From the NCBI RefSeq assembly GCF_947258575.1, contig NZ_CAMYIV010000012.1:248001-312000 (forward strand): a stretch of 64,000 nucleotides of DNA, given 5' to 3'. Both the position numbers and the translations under genes were made by a program. Source of the DNA: an uncultured Alcanivorax sp. (GTDB taxonomy: Bacteria > Pseudomonadota > Gammaproteobacteria > Pseudomonadales > Alcanivoracaceae). Shown here in pieces: positions 8,545-16,957 of this stretch; the stretch's first letter is position 1, and every line of letters begins with the position of its first letter. The notes beneath the pieces are model-generated. The model had not been told where the DNA came from, ran no database searches, and saw nothing but the letters and a program-made list of their open reading frames with translations.

Positions 8545-10254
8545 ATGAAACGATTAGCAGTCTGGCAGCGCTGTTGCTGCTTTCTGATAGCTTTTTTTCT
8601 GGGGGTGACGTCCCCGGCAATGGCCAGCAACTTCATCGAAATGGACGGTGATGCAATTGATAATGCCGACCAGGATTGGCAAACCTTCCATAATGGAAAC
8701 GATAACGGCTCGGCAGCCTTCAGCGGCATCATTGCTGATCCGGCTCCCCTGAGTATTTTTACCGGCGGCGGCTCCAAGGACATCAACGATATTCCCAGCT
8801 GGAAGTACCGTGACGGTTCGGTGCCCGACAAGAATGATCTGACTAACGGGTATGCAGCCGGCAAGTTGGTCAATGGTGATCTGGTGCTGCATTTCGGTGC
8901 CGACCGTTATGCCAACAATGGCGATGCCATTATCGGCTTCTGGTTTTTTCAGGATCAGGTCGGCCTGGGCGAGCGAGGGGCCTTTGTCGGTGAGCATCAG
9001 GAAGGGGATATTTTCGTGGTAATGGAGTTTCCCCAAGGCAGTACCAGCACGCCATATGTGCAGGTGATGCAGTGGGTGAACAGTGGTGGCAACATCAGCA
9101 GCAATTTGCAGGAATTGTTTTCCACGGGTGATCCCAAGGACCCGGGTTTTATAGGAGCACTATGCGGCGGCAGCAACGATGATGTGGCCTGTGCCATCAC
9201 CAATGAGATGTCCGAGACAAGCCCATGGCCTTATCTGTCAAAGACAGGCGAGACGGACTTTCCGCCGGAGTCTTTCTTTGAAGGTTTTCTGAATGTATCC
9301 GCCGCCTTGCAGCTGGCAGGCCAGGCTGGCGCGACTCCCTGCTTCTCCAGCTTCATGGTGGAAACCCGTTCTTCCCGCTCGGTGACCGCCCAACTAAAAG
9401 ACTTTGTGCTCGGCCGCTTCCCGTTGTGTGGCATTGATGTCAGCAAAACCTGTGATGTCACCCGTCTGGCTACGGTGAATGACGATACCGACCGTACCTA
9501 TGTGGTGGATTTCCAGGGGCTGGTTACCAACAGCGGTGCGGGCACCTTCCCGGCTGGTGAGACGCTTACGGTGATTGATGATGCCGGTACCCCGGACGAT
9601 ACCAGTGACGATGTCACGCTGACGCAAACGCTGCTGTCTGCGTTCGCCCCTGGGCAGACGTTGCCTTTCAGCGGAAGCTTCTTCAGTAACGAAAACCCGC
9701 CAACCAATACGGTGGATGCCAGTCTCACCTTTGGTGCCGCCACTGTGTCTGCTGACCCGTACTCCATCCAGTGCCAGTCTTTGCCACTAACGCCAGGGCT
9801 CTGGGTCGACAAGGATTGCAGTTCCGGTCTTGTGGCTGAAAGCGGGCAGGTCGTGTTGCAGGTCGGGTATGACATTGCCGTGTGCAATACCGGTGAAGTG
9901 CCGCTCAGTGTCGAGCTGGATGACCCTACCGCGGACTATATGAATACGGTCCTGCTGGATGCGGGTCTGCTTTGTGAGACGGATGCGGACTGTGCTGAAG
10001 GCGTGGTATGCCGAGGTGTCGGCATGGGGGAAGGAGAGACCGTGGTGAAAGGGGTTTGTGATGCCACCGGCGACATCCTGGGCAGTGATGTCTGCTTTGA
10101 TGTCAGTGGTGATTACCAGCCGAGCACGGTGCCTTCCGGTGATCGCTACCAGTCCAGCAATACGGTCACTGCCACGGGCAGCAACAGCGAGATTCTGGAT
10201 GAGGACATCGAAGCCAGCGCCTCTGACCAGTGCAACCTGTGCCCGGGAGGTTAA
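8545..10254 (+). CDS. large exported protein of unknown function
   Basis: I do not recognise the family. The 569-residue product has a signal peptide ending near AMAS (about residue 28). The first ~300 residues are rich in Asn, Asp and Gly and mention-free of catalytic motifs I know; the remainder has repeated cysteines and stretches such as TFPAGETLTVIDDAGTPDD that resemble the Ig-like repeat domains of surface proteins (DUF11 type). It ends in CNLCPGG. No anchoring signal or sortase motif is visible. The ATG at 8545 has a clear ribosome site; the open frame upstream is not supported as coding. A terminator follows. Confidence 0.75.
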   Translation: MKRLAVWQRCCCFLIAFFLGVTSPAMASNFIEMDGDAIDNADQDWQTFHNGNDNGSAAFSGIIADPAPLSIFTGGGSKDINDIPSWKYRDGSVPDKNDLTNGYAAGKLVNGDLVLHFGADRYANNGDAIIGFWFFQDQVGLGERGAFVGEHQEGDIFVVMEFPQGSTSTPYVQVMQWVNSGGNISSNLQELFSTGDPKDPGFIGALCGGSNDDVACAITNEMSETSPWPYLSKTGETDFPPESFFEGFLNVSAALQLAGQAGATPCFSSFMVETRSSRSVTAQLKDFVLGRFPLCGIDVSKTCDVTRLATVNDDTDRTYVVDFQGLVTNSGAGTFPAGETLTVIDDAGTPDDTSDDVTLTQTLLSAFAPGQTLPFSGSFFSNENPPTNTVDASLTFGAATVSADPYSIQCQSLPLTPGLWVDKDCSSGLVAESGQVVLQVGYDIAVCNTGEVPLSVELDDPTADYMNTVLLDAGLLCETDADCAEGVVCRGVGMGEGETVVKGVCDATGDILGSDVCFDVSGDYQPSTVPSGDRYQSSNTVTATGSNSEILDEDIEASASDQCNLCPGG

Positions 10255-10285
10255 TGAAAATCTGCTTTGTGTGAGGTGAACCTTC

Positions 10286-10313
10286 AGGGGCCCGTTGGGG
10301 GCCCCTTTTTTAT
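10286..10313. terminator. rho-independent terminator
   Basis: GGGGCCC stem (10287-10293), short loop, GGGCCCC (10299-10305), then a T-run. It lies between convergent genes and serves at least the exported-protein gene. Confidence 0.85.
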
Positions 10314-10323
10314 GTCGTTGAAC

Positions 10324-11157
10324 TTACAGCGTAGGCAGATCCAGCTCCGCCATGGTGTCGTAATACAGCTCTTCCGCCAGCTTTGCATTGCGTGCCCGTG
10401 GCGAGCGCAGTGCTGGTTTGTGATTGGCGAAGTATTCGCCGGTAACCTCGGCGTACTGCGGATCCAGGGCCAGACTGACGGGCAGGGTGGCGGCCTTTTC
10501 CGGGGTGGTGAGGGTCGGGCGAATCAGGGCCATGGCGGCCTTGGGCACATGTCGGAAAATGGGCGTGTCCACGCCTCCCGGGTGCAAGGCGTTGCTGGTA
10601 ATGCCGAGTTCCTGCAGGTGCTCGGCGAGCACATTGCTGAACAGGATGTTGCCCAGCTTGGATTGACCATAGGCATCCATGACCAGATAGGGCTTGCGGC
10701 CGCGCCAGGTCTTCTTGTTGATACGCCCCAGCCAGTGCGCCACGGACGCCACATGCAGAATGCGTGGCTGATTGCCTTTCTTCAGCAGCGGCAGCATCAG
10801 GTGGGTGAATAGCACCGGGGCCAGATAATTGACCCCGAACTGCATTTCGTAACCGTCGCGGGTAAATTCCTGCTGGGTCGGCACCACGCCGGCGTTGTTG
10901 ATCAGAACGTCCAGTTCACCCAGCTCCCGGTAGATGAGGGCTGCGTTGTCGCGCACATTTTCCAGGTCGGAAAGATCCAGGGGAAACAGGCGCACTTTGG
11001 CGTCGGGATGGCGGTTCTTGATGCGGGCGATAGCGGCCTGACCTTTGGTCTGGTCGCGACAGGCCAGGGACACTTCCGCGCCATGGCTGACCAGTTGCTC
11101 GGCGGTACAGTAGCCGATGCCGGAATTGCCGCCGGTAATCAGAACGCGCTTGCTCAT
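10324..11157 (-). CDS. short-chain dehydrogenase/reductase (retinol dehydrogenase-like)
   Basis: A 277-residue NAD(P)-dependent oxidoreductase. The Rossmann motif TGGNSGIG begins at residue 8; NNAGV follows, and the catalytic Tyr and Lys appear in YGQSK. The closest recognisable group is the retinol/WW-domain oxidoreductase type, because of the long LNALHPGGVDTP and C-terminal region. Substrate probably an aliphatic or aromatic alcohol or ketone. It stands 61 bp after the start of the next minus-strand gene and may be cotranscribed with it. Confidence 0.88.
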   Translation of the reverse strand: MSKRVLITGGNSGIGYCTAEQLVSHGAEVSLACRDQTKGQAAIARIKNRHPDAKVRLFPLDLSDLENVRDNAALIYRELGELDVLINNAGVVPTQQEFTRDGYEMQFGVNYLAPVLFTHLMLPLLKKGNQPRILHVASVAHWLGRINKKTWRGRKPYLVMDAYGQSKLGNILFSNVLAEHLQELGITSNALHPGGVDTPIFRHVPKAAMALIRPTLTTPEKAATLPVSLALDPQYAEVTGEYFANHKPALRSPRARNAKLAEELYYDTMAELDLPTL

Positions 11158-11218
11158 GGTTTACTCCGCTGGGGTTTTCGCCAGCTTACCAGTATGAGTG
11201 TGTCCTGTGAGGCCAATC

Positions 11219-12109
11219 TCAGTGCGGGGTGCGGGCAATCCAGTCGAGAATATGGTCCGCCACAAGCTGCCACTGAGGCCCTTGCAGCAGCAGGTGGGGG
11301 GCCTGGGGGTAGAAGCGGTACTCGCCCCGCTCTGCCAGGTGGTCGTGTAGATGGCTGATGCCGGTGGCGGGTACGGAGTTGTCCTTGCCGCCATAGAGCA
11401 GCAGTGACGGCGTCTGGAGTGATGGCGCCTGGTCGCTGGCACTGTCGGCCAGCTGGATCAGACCCCAGTAGGCATCCATGCGTACGTTGCGGATCACCCG
11501 GGGATCCTCGGCCAGTCGCCGGGCACTGTGGGCCGCCAGGTTCGGGTCATCGGGCTGGCGATCCACGGTCAACTGGTAACCGGGGGCAATGAAGGCGGCG
11601 CTGGCAATGGCGGCATTCCAGCCGTAGCGCAGGCGGATGCCCTCGCGCACGGCAGGCCCGGCGAGCACGATGCCGGCGACTTTGTCAGGTGCTTGCAGCG
11701 CTGCCAGGATCGCCACAGCACCTCCCAGACTTTCCCCCACCAGGAACACCGGGCGCTGATAGCGTTCATAGAGTTGCTCGATCTGATAAACCGCTTCTGA
11801 CACCAGTTGCTCTTCCCCGGCCCATTGCCCTTGCTGGGTGCGTTCGCCGAACCCGGCCTGGTCATAGCTGACCAGCAGGTGTCCGTTGTCGGCAAAGTAG
11901 GGGCCCATGGCGTCAAAGGCAGCGCCGAAGTCGCCGAAGCTGTGCAGCCCAAGGACCACCGCATCGGGATTGCCGGCGGGTTGCCAGTGGCGCAGGGTGT
12001 CGGTGAGGGCTGCGGGCGCAGCCGTGTCCTCCGCCCTCTTGTCGGAAACCAGGTTGCAGGCCGACAGCAGACCGTGAAGCATAATAAGAGTGACCAGACG
12101 GAGAATCAT
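11219..12109 (-). CDS. lipoprotein alpha/beta hydrolase (lysophospholipase-like)
   Basis: A 296-residue serine hydrolase with a lipoprotein signal (LLSAC lipobox near residue 18), so probably attached to a membrane. The nucleophile elbow is GESLGG, and the region around SYDQAGFGERTQQG fits monoacylglycerol lipase/lysophospholipase-type enzymes. A late Asp (LLYGGKDNSVP) and His (YPQAPHLLL) complete a plausible triad. Its start codon is only 3 bp from that of the divergent 3D-domain gene, so each promoter must overlap the other gene or its leader. Confidence 0.85.
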   Translation of the reverse strand: MILRLVTLIMLHGLLSACNLVSDKRAEDTAAPAALTDTLRHWQPAGNPDAVVLGLHSFGDFGAAFDAMGPYFADNGHLLVSYDQAGFGERTQQGQWAGEEQLVSEAVYQIEQLYERYQRPVFLVGESLGGAVAILAALQAPDKVAGIVLAGPAVREGIRLRYGWNAAIASAAFIAPGYQLTVDRQPDDPNLAAHSARRLAEDPRVIRNVRMDAYWGLIQLADSASDQAPSLQTPSLLLYGGKDNSVPATGISHLHDHLAERGEYRFYPQAPHLLLQGPQWQLVADHILDWIARTPH

Positions 12110-12112
12110 GCC

Positions 12113-12565
12113 ATGAGCCTAGCAGTCAGCCCGCAACGGCGGGTGAATGCCGCCACGTTTACCCTGGTACTGGTGGCGGCCACCTGGCTGGTGGCGCGGT
12201 GTGAGGCGGATCAGACCAAGCCTGCCGCGCCGGACCCGGTGACCATGACGGTCACTGCCACGGCTTACAATTCCCTGCATGGCCAGGGGGCGGGAGCGGA
12301 CCATGCCCTGGCCGCCTGGGGCGATCGCCTCACACCGGGGATGAAGTCCATTGCGGTGTCGCGGGATCTGATTCCCATGGGGCTTGGGCATAACGCGCAA
12401 TTGCAGATCGAAGGCCTGCCCGGTACCTGGGTGGTGAAGGACAAGATGCACTGGCGCTGGAAAAAGAAGATCGATATCTATATGGGCGAGGATGTGCAGG
12501 CGGCGCGGAACTGGGGGCGGAGGAAGGTGAAGATTACATTTACGGCGACTCAATCAGAGCAATAG
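12113..12565 (+). CDS. 3D-domain protein, probably exported
   Basis: A 150-residue protein with an N-terminal hydrophobic segment (residues ~15-28) followed by a 3D domain, named for three conserved Asp in bacterial cell-wall hydrolases related to MltA. The sequence shows TATAYNS, AAWGDRLTPG and a VKDKMH...KIDIYMG stretch with the expected acidic residues. A role in peptidoglycan turnover is inferred. GGAG at about 12100 gives a ribosome site that lies inside the first codons of the divergent gene, which makes this start unusual; a later start is possible. Confidence 0.72.
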   Translation: MSLAVSPQRRVNAATFTLVLVAATWLVARCEADQTKPAAPDPVTMTVTATAYNSLHGQGAGADHALAAWGDRLTPGMKSIAVSRDLIPMGLGHNAQLQIEGLPGTWVVKDKMHWRWKKKIDIYMGEDVQAARNWGRRKVKITFTATQSEQ

Positions 12566-12581
12566 CCCTCTATGCCCACTT

Positions 12582-12616
12582 TGTAGGAGCGGGGCACAGA
12601 GAGCGCCGCTCCTACA
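12582..12616. repeat. TGTAGGAGCGG palindrome (REP)
   Basis: Perfect 11 bp inverted repeat, TGTAGGAGCGG at 12582-12592 and its complement at 12606-12616, with a 13 nt loop. Same end motif as the 4.1 and 35 kb elements. It may also serve as a stem between convergent genes. Confidence 0.75.
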
Positions 12617-12628
12617 GAGGTGGGAGGG

Positions 12629-13387
12629 TCAATCCCGGCTCAAAAAGCGCATCAACAACCGTGTCGATGCACTGGGCAGGGCCTTGTCGAGGAGCTTGAT
12701 CAATTTAAAGGTGAGGCCCACCGGGTTGTGTACCGGCACGTTTTCATTGGCGGCCTGCCAGACCGTGTTGGCCACATCGTCGGCATCCAGGTTGACGCCC
12801 ATGCGGTCAACCACCGGCGCCCGGACGCTGGCCTTTTCCACCATGGGGGTCTTCACGAACGGCGGCATGATATCGACGACGCGAATCCCCTGACGGCCCC
12901 ATTCGATATTCAACGACTCGGTGAGCGAGCGCACCGCGAACTTGCTGGCGGAATAGGATGCCAGGTGTGGCACCCCGTACAGGGCCGAGGCGGAACTCAT
13001 GTTGATCACCGCAGCGGCCTTGCTTTCCTGCAGGAAGGGGTGAGCGGCCAGGCTCATGTTGATCAGGCCGGTCACGTTGATGTCGATGATCTGCTTGTGC
13101 TGTTCTGCGGTGATGGATTCGAAGCGCCCCATGCGCAGGATGCCGGCACAGTTGAACAACACGTCGATGCCGCCGTCTTCGGCAAACTCCCGGCAGGCAT
13201 GCTCACAGGCAATGCTGTCGGTCACATCCAGAGGTCGGTACCAGCTGTTGTCCAGCTCTCTCGCCAGCCGCGCCAGGGCGGTTTCATTGACGTCGGTCAG
13301 GCCCACCCGCCAGCCCTTCTCGTGGAAGCGCTTGGCGGTGGCCAGGCCGATGCCGCTGGCGGCGCCGGTGATCAGGATGCGTTTCAT
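12629..13387 (-). CDS. short-chain dehydrogenase in the monooxygenase operon
   Basis: A 252-residue SDR: TGAASGIG cofactor motif, NCAGI, a catalytic Ser in INMSSASALYG and the YSASK active-site pair. Start set at the ATG at 13387, which overlaps the upstream esterase stop by 4 nt; the longer reading frame would run into that gene. As last gene of the operon it probably oxidises an alcohol released by the esterase, or supplies the ketone for the monooxygenase. This pathway role is inferred from neighbours only. Confidence 0.87.
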   Translation of the reverse strand: MKRILITGAASGIGLATAKRFHEKGWRVGLTDVNETALARLARELDNSWYRPLDVTDSIACEHACREFAEDGGIDVLFNCAGILRMGRFESITAEQHKQIIDINVTGLINMSLAAHPFLQESKAAAVINMSSASALYGVPHLASYSASKFAVRSLTESLNIEWGRQGIRVVDIMPPFVKTPMVEKASVRAPVVDRMGVNLDADDVANTVWQAANENVPVHNPVGLTFKLIKLLDKALPSASTRLLMRFLSRD

Positions 13388-14316
13388 GCGGCGAGCTTCC
13401 AGTGTTGGTGGATAAAGCGGGCGCAAGTCATCAGTGCCTGATCCGCATCGGCCAATACGCCAGCGTGGAGTTGAAAATCATGCCAGCGCTGTGGGTGTAC
13501 CTGCAGACGGGCCGGGGTGCCAGCGTCGTTCAGGGCGGCGCACAGGCGGTGGCTGTCGTTGAGCAGGATCTCGTCGCCGCCGGACTGGATCAGTACCGGG
13601 GGCAGGCCCGACAGGTCCCCATTGAGAGGGGAGCAGGCCGGGCGAGCCGGATCATCACCGCCATAGGCGCCAGCGCCACTGGCCAGCCAAGCGTGGCTGA
13701 GCATGATGTCCCGGTCAGTGTCGAACAGGTCGTTGAGGCTCAGGTCCACCCAGGGAGAAATCAGAATGGTGCTGCTGGGCAAGGCGATCTTTTCCGCCTT
13801 CAGTGCTTGCAGGGCGGCCAGGGCAAGACCGCCGCCAGCGGAGTCGCCGGCGATGACCAGGGTGGCCGGGTCCACGCCCTCTGCCAGCAGGGCTTTATAG
13901 ACTGCCACGGCATCCTCAATGGCGGCGGGGCAGGCATGCTCCGGCGCCAGCCGGTAGTCCGGTACGACCACGCGGGCATTGGCGAATTTTGCCAGGTGGG
14001 AGGTAACCGACCGGTGGCTTTCCGGGCTGCCGGCCACATAGCCGCCGCCGTGCAGATAGAGCACGGTGCCCTGGGCATTCAGTGGCGCATAGTGACGGCA
14101 GGGGACGCCGCCCAGCGGGGCGTCATGGCTGGGCACATCCTGGGCGACCAGGGTGGTCTTGGCCATGATGTCCATCCAGCGGCGCTGGGCCTTCACGCTG
14201 AAGCGCGGGTTGGCCACCGGTTTGAAAAGCATGGCCAGGGACTGGCGCAGGACGCCGGCCAGCAATTGCTGGGTGCCGGACTGGGCCCGGCTGATTCGAT
14301 CAACGAAGGAGGTCAT
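13384..14316 (-). CDS. alpha/beta hydrolase, hormone-sensitive-lipase family esterase
   Basis: A 310-residue esterase. HGGGYVAGSPESH forms the oxyanion hole typical of the HSL (type IV) family and GDSAGG carries the nucleophilic Ser. Late DEILLNDS and WHDFQLH supply Asp and His. It overlaps the monooxygenase end by 17 bp and the dehydrogenase by 4 bp. In operons of this type the esterase cleaves the ester made by a Baeyer-Villiger monooxygenase; the real substrate here is unknown. A GTG at 14322 is an alternative start. Confidence 0.88.
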   Translation of the reverse strand: MTSFVDRISRAQSGTQQLLAGVLRQSLAMLFKPVANPRFSVKAQRRWMDIMAKTTLVAQDVPSHDAPLGGVPCRHYAPLNAQGTVLYLHGGGYVAGSPESHRSVTSHLAKFANARVVVPDYRLAPEHACPAAIEDAVAVYKALLAEGVDPATLVIAGDSAGGGLALAALQALKAEKIALPSSTILISPWVDLSLNDLFDTDRDIMLSHAWLASGAGAYGGDDPARPACSPLNGDLSGLPPVLIQSGGDEILLNDSHRLCAALNDAGTPARLQVHPQRWHDFQLHAGVLADADQALMTCARFIHQHWKLAA

Positions 14317-15757
14317 AGTCACTCAGATCCAGGGTCCGTGTCTGGCGGCGGTAGTCGAAGGTAAAGCCGGGCCAGTTGTTGGTGTTCTTGCCACTTTCGG
14401 TCTTGTACCAGCTATGACAGCCCTTGTCCCAGACGGTATTGCTGATTTTGTCCTGCACCGTCTTGTTGAAGTCTTCCTGAACCCGGTCGCGGACTTCCAG
14501 TGCCTTGATGTCCTGTTCGTCCATCTCTGCCACACATTGCAGGATGTAGTGAATCTGGCTTTCCAGCATGTAGATGATGGAGTTGTGGCCCAGGTTGGTG
14601 TTGGGGCCATAGAGCATGAACAGGTTGGGGAAGCCGCGTACGGTGATACCCAGGTAGGCTTCGGCGCCATCTTTCCACACCGCGTTCAGGTCTGCCCCGT
14701 CACGGCCGGTGATGGTCATGGGGGTGAGGAAATCGGTGGCCTTGAAGCCGGTGCCGTAGATGATCACATCCACGTCGTGATGGGTGCCGGTGCTGTCGGT
14801 GAGGCCGCTCTGATCCACCGAGCTGATGCCGTGATTGATGACCTCCACATGGTCCTGTGCCAGGGCCGGGTAGTAATCGTTGGACATCAGAATGCGCTTG
14901 CAGCCCATGGGGTAATCCGGGGTCAATTTCTCGCGCAGTTCCGGATCGTTGATCTGTTGCTTCAGGTGACGACGGAACAGCCACTCGTACACCTTCATGG
15001 CCTTCTGGAAGGTGGTAAAGCCCAGGGCCCGTGATTCGTTGGTGGCATAGATGCGCAGGCGGTCCAGGGTCTGGGTAATGGGTGCCTTGCTCAGCACCTG
15101 GTGTTCCAGTTTGCTGTAGGCGCGATCCGGTTTGGCAATCACATGGGCGGCGGAGCGCTGGAACAGTTTTACCTTGCCGGCCACCTTGGCCACTTCCGGC
15201 ACGAACTGGATGGCGCTGGCACCGGTGCCCACCACGGCCACGGTCTTGCCGGTCAGGTCTACGTCGTGGTCCCAGCGGGCACTGTGGAAATGGGCGCCGC
15301 CGAAATCCTCGATACCGGACAGCGGCGGGTAGGCGGGCTGGTTGAGCTGGCCGGTGGCGGTGATCAGCACCCGCGTGGTCAGGGTGTCGCCGTTGGTCAG
15401 GGTTACTTCCCAGATGCCGTCTTCGTCCCGGTAGCGAGCGTCGGCCACTTCCGTGTTGAAGCGGATATGCCGGTACAGGTCGTACTTGCGCGCACAGTAT
15501 TGCTGGTAGGAAAAGATTTCCTGCTGCGGCGCGAAGCGGCGGCTCCACGGGTAATGGCGCTCGAAGGAAAAGGAATACAGGTGCGAAGGCACATCGCAGG
15601 CGGCGCCCGGGTAGGTGTTGTCACGCCAGCAGCCACCCACGTCGTGGCCTTTCTCAATCATCAAAATATTCTCTTCGCCCTGGGCTTTCAGGCGAATGGC
15701 CATACCGAGCCCGCCGAAGCCGGCACCGATAATCACCACGTTGTGGGTTACTTGCAT
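14300..15757 (-). CDS. FAD-dependent Baeyer-Villiger-type monooxygenase
   Basis: Flavoprotein using NADPH and O2 to oxidise ketones or related compounds. FAD-binding GAGFGG lies near the N-terminus, the second Rossmann motif is GTGASA, and FGGAHFHSARWDH between them matches the Baeyer-Villiger fingerprint FxGxxxHxxxW. The TYPGAACDVPSHLYSFSF stretch is typical of this class and separates it from AlmA-type long-chain alkane monooxygenases, which would be an alternative in this kind of organism. An ATG three codons upstream (15766) is possible. First gene of a three-gene operon, divergent from an AraC regulator. Confidence 0.87.
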   Translation of the reverse strand: MQVTHNVVIIGAGFGGLGMAIRLKAQGEENILMIEKGHDVGGCWRDNTYPGAACDVPSHLYSFSFERHYPWSRRFAPQQEIFSYQQYCARKYDLYRHIRFNTEVADARYRDEDGIWEVTLTNGDTLTTRVLITATGQLNQPAYPPLSGIEDFGGAHFHSARWDHDVDLTGKTVAVVGTGASAIQFVPEVAKVAGKVKLFQRSAAHVIAKPDRAYSKLEHQVLSKAPITQTLDRLRIYATNESRALGFTTFQKAMKVYEWLFRRHLKQQINDPELREKLTPDYPMGCKRILMSNDYYPALAQDHVEVINHGISSVDQSGLTDSTGTHHDVDVIIYGTGFKATDFLTPMTITGRDGADLNAVWKDGAEAYLGITVRGFPNLFMLYGPNTNLGHNSIIYMLESQIHYILQCVAEMDEQDIKALEVRDRVQEDFNKTVQDKISNTVWDKGCHSWYKTESGKNTNNWPGFTFDYRRQTRTLDLSDYDLLR

Positions 15758-15798
15758 GGTAAACATCCCAGTAATCTTTTATTGATGGTTACTCTAAC

Positions 15799-15836
15799 GG
15801 GACAGATACGTCTTGTTTATGGCATTCTGGGACAGA
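15799..15836. promoter_or_regulatory. direct repeats GGGACAGA spaced 30 bp (candidate AraC-type sites)
   Basis: GGGACAGA occurs at 15799-15806 and 15829-15836 within the ~100 bp between the monooxygenase and the AraC-type regulator. A start-to-start distance of 30 bp is about three helical turns, as expected for a dimeric AraC-family activator binding one face of DNA. Confidence 0.45.
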
Positions 15837-15859
15837 AAATTGTGGGAAACGGACATTTC

Positions 15860-16867
15860 ATGGATGTACGTCGAGCCATCACCAGTGTGCGCCTGCAAAT
15901 GGCCTACGCCGCCGAACAGGGTCTGGACGCGGGGGCCTGTCTGGCAGGCAGCGATATTGACCCGGCAATGTTGCACCGACCGGAAGCGACCATCGAGCGG
16001 GCCCAGGAGCGCCGGGTGGTGGAGAACCTCTGTGCGCAGCTTGACGATCCGGTCAGACATGGCCTGGCCATGGGGCAGCGATATCACCTGAGCAGTTACG
16101 GGGTGTGGGGCTTTGCCCTGCTCAGCAGCCCTACCTTCCGGCAGGCGGTGGAGCTGGGGGTGCGCTATCTGGATCTGACCTTTGCCTTCCTGGATATCCG
16201 TCTTGAGGAAGAGCAGGGGGAGGCGGTGCTGATGCTGGACGACAGCGGGCTGCCGGAAACCATTCGCCCCTACCTGCTGGCTAGGGATGCCAGCGCGGTG
16301 ATGATGGTTCAGGAAGAATTGTTCGCCAGCCGTATTCCGTTGTCCTCCCTGGTGCTGCGCCTGCCCGAGCAGGACCCGGCGCCGTTTACTGCTATCTTCG
16401 GGTTGGCGCCCCGTTTCGATCAGTCGCACAACCAGGCCCGGTTTGTCGCCGGTTTGCTGGATATGCCCTTGCCCCAGGCCAACCCGGTCACCGCCCGACT
16501 CTGCGAAGAGCAGTGCCAGCAATTACTCGTGCAGCGCTATCGACAAGGTGGGGTGGCGTTGCAGGTGCGCCGCCGCCTGCTCAGCCAGCCGGGCCGCTTT
16601 CCGGATATGGAGGCCATGGCCTCAGAGCTGGGTGTCACCAGTCGCACCCTGCGTCGGCAACTGCGCACGGAGGGCACCGGTTACCGGGAGCTGCTGGATG
16701 AAGTGCGCCGGATGCTGGCGGAGCAGTGGTTAATCCTGGGCGGGCTGGGCATGGAAGAGATCAGCGATCGGCTGGGATTTTCCGAGCTGTCCAACTTCAA
16801 TCACGCTTTCCGCCGCTGGACCGGCCAGACCCCGGCCCGGTTTCGGCGCGAGCGTCAGGGTGGATGA
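15860..16867 (+). CDS. AraC-family regulator (arabinose-binding-like N-domain)
   Basis: A 335-residue activator. Residues ~20-205 resemble the PF12625 effector domain of OruR/MmoR-type regulators, often found beside alkane, ketone or amino-acid catabolism genes. The C-terminal ~95 residues hold two helix-turn-helix units (ASELGVTSRTLRRQL and ISDRLGFSELSNFNHAFRRW). I chose the ATG at 15860, just beyond the intergenic region; the reading frame stays open far upstream into the antisense of the monooxygenase and is not coding there. Probably controls the divergent operon. Confidence 0.87.
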   Translation: MDVRRAITSVRLQMAYAAEQGLDAGACLAGSDIDPAMLHRPEATIERAQERRVVENLCAQLDDPVRHGLAMGQRYHLSSYGVWGFALLSSPTFRQAVELGVRYLDLTFAFLDIRLEEEQGEAVLMLDDSGLPETIRPYLLARDASAVMMVQEELFASRIPLSSLVLRLPEQDPAPFTAIFGLAPRFDQSHNQARFVAGLLDMPLPQANPVTARLCEEQCQQLLVQRYRQGGVALQVRRRLLSQPGRFPDMEAMASELGVTSRTLRRQLRTEGTGYRELLDEVRRMLAEQWLILGGLGMEEISDRLGFSELSNFNHAFRRWTGQTPARFRRERQGG

Positions 16868-16871
16868 TTTT

Positions 16872-16934
16872 TACCACAGAGGGCACAGGTAACACCGCTG
16901 TTCTATCTCGGTGTTACCTGTGCCCTCTGTGGTA
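16872..16934. repeat. 26 bp perfect inverted repeat
   Basis: Arms 16872-16897 and 16909-16934 around an 11 nt loop, centred on ACCACAGAGGGCACAGG. It lies between convergent genes. There is no T-run after the stem. Confidence 0.85.
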
Positions 16935-16957
16935 CAACAATGCTTTTCAAAGAAGGG

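Noticed and set aside
14300-15757. AlmA-type long-chain alkane monooxygenase
   Set aside because: The TYPGAACDVPSHLYSFSF and FGGAHFHSARW motifs fit the Baeyer-Villiger class better.
15101-15859. Upstream extension of the AraC-type regulator
   Set aside because: It lies antisense to the monooxygenase gene; the family starts at the ATG at 15860.
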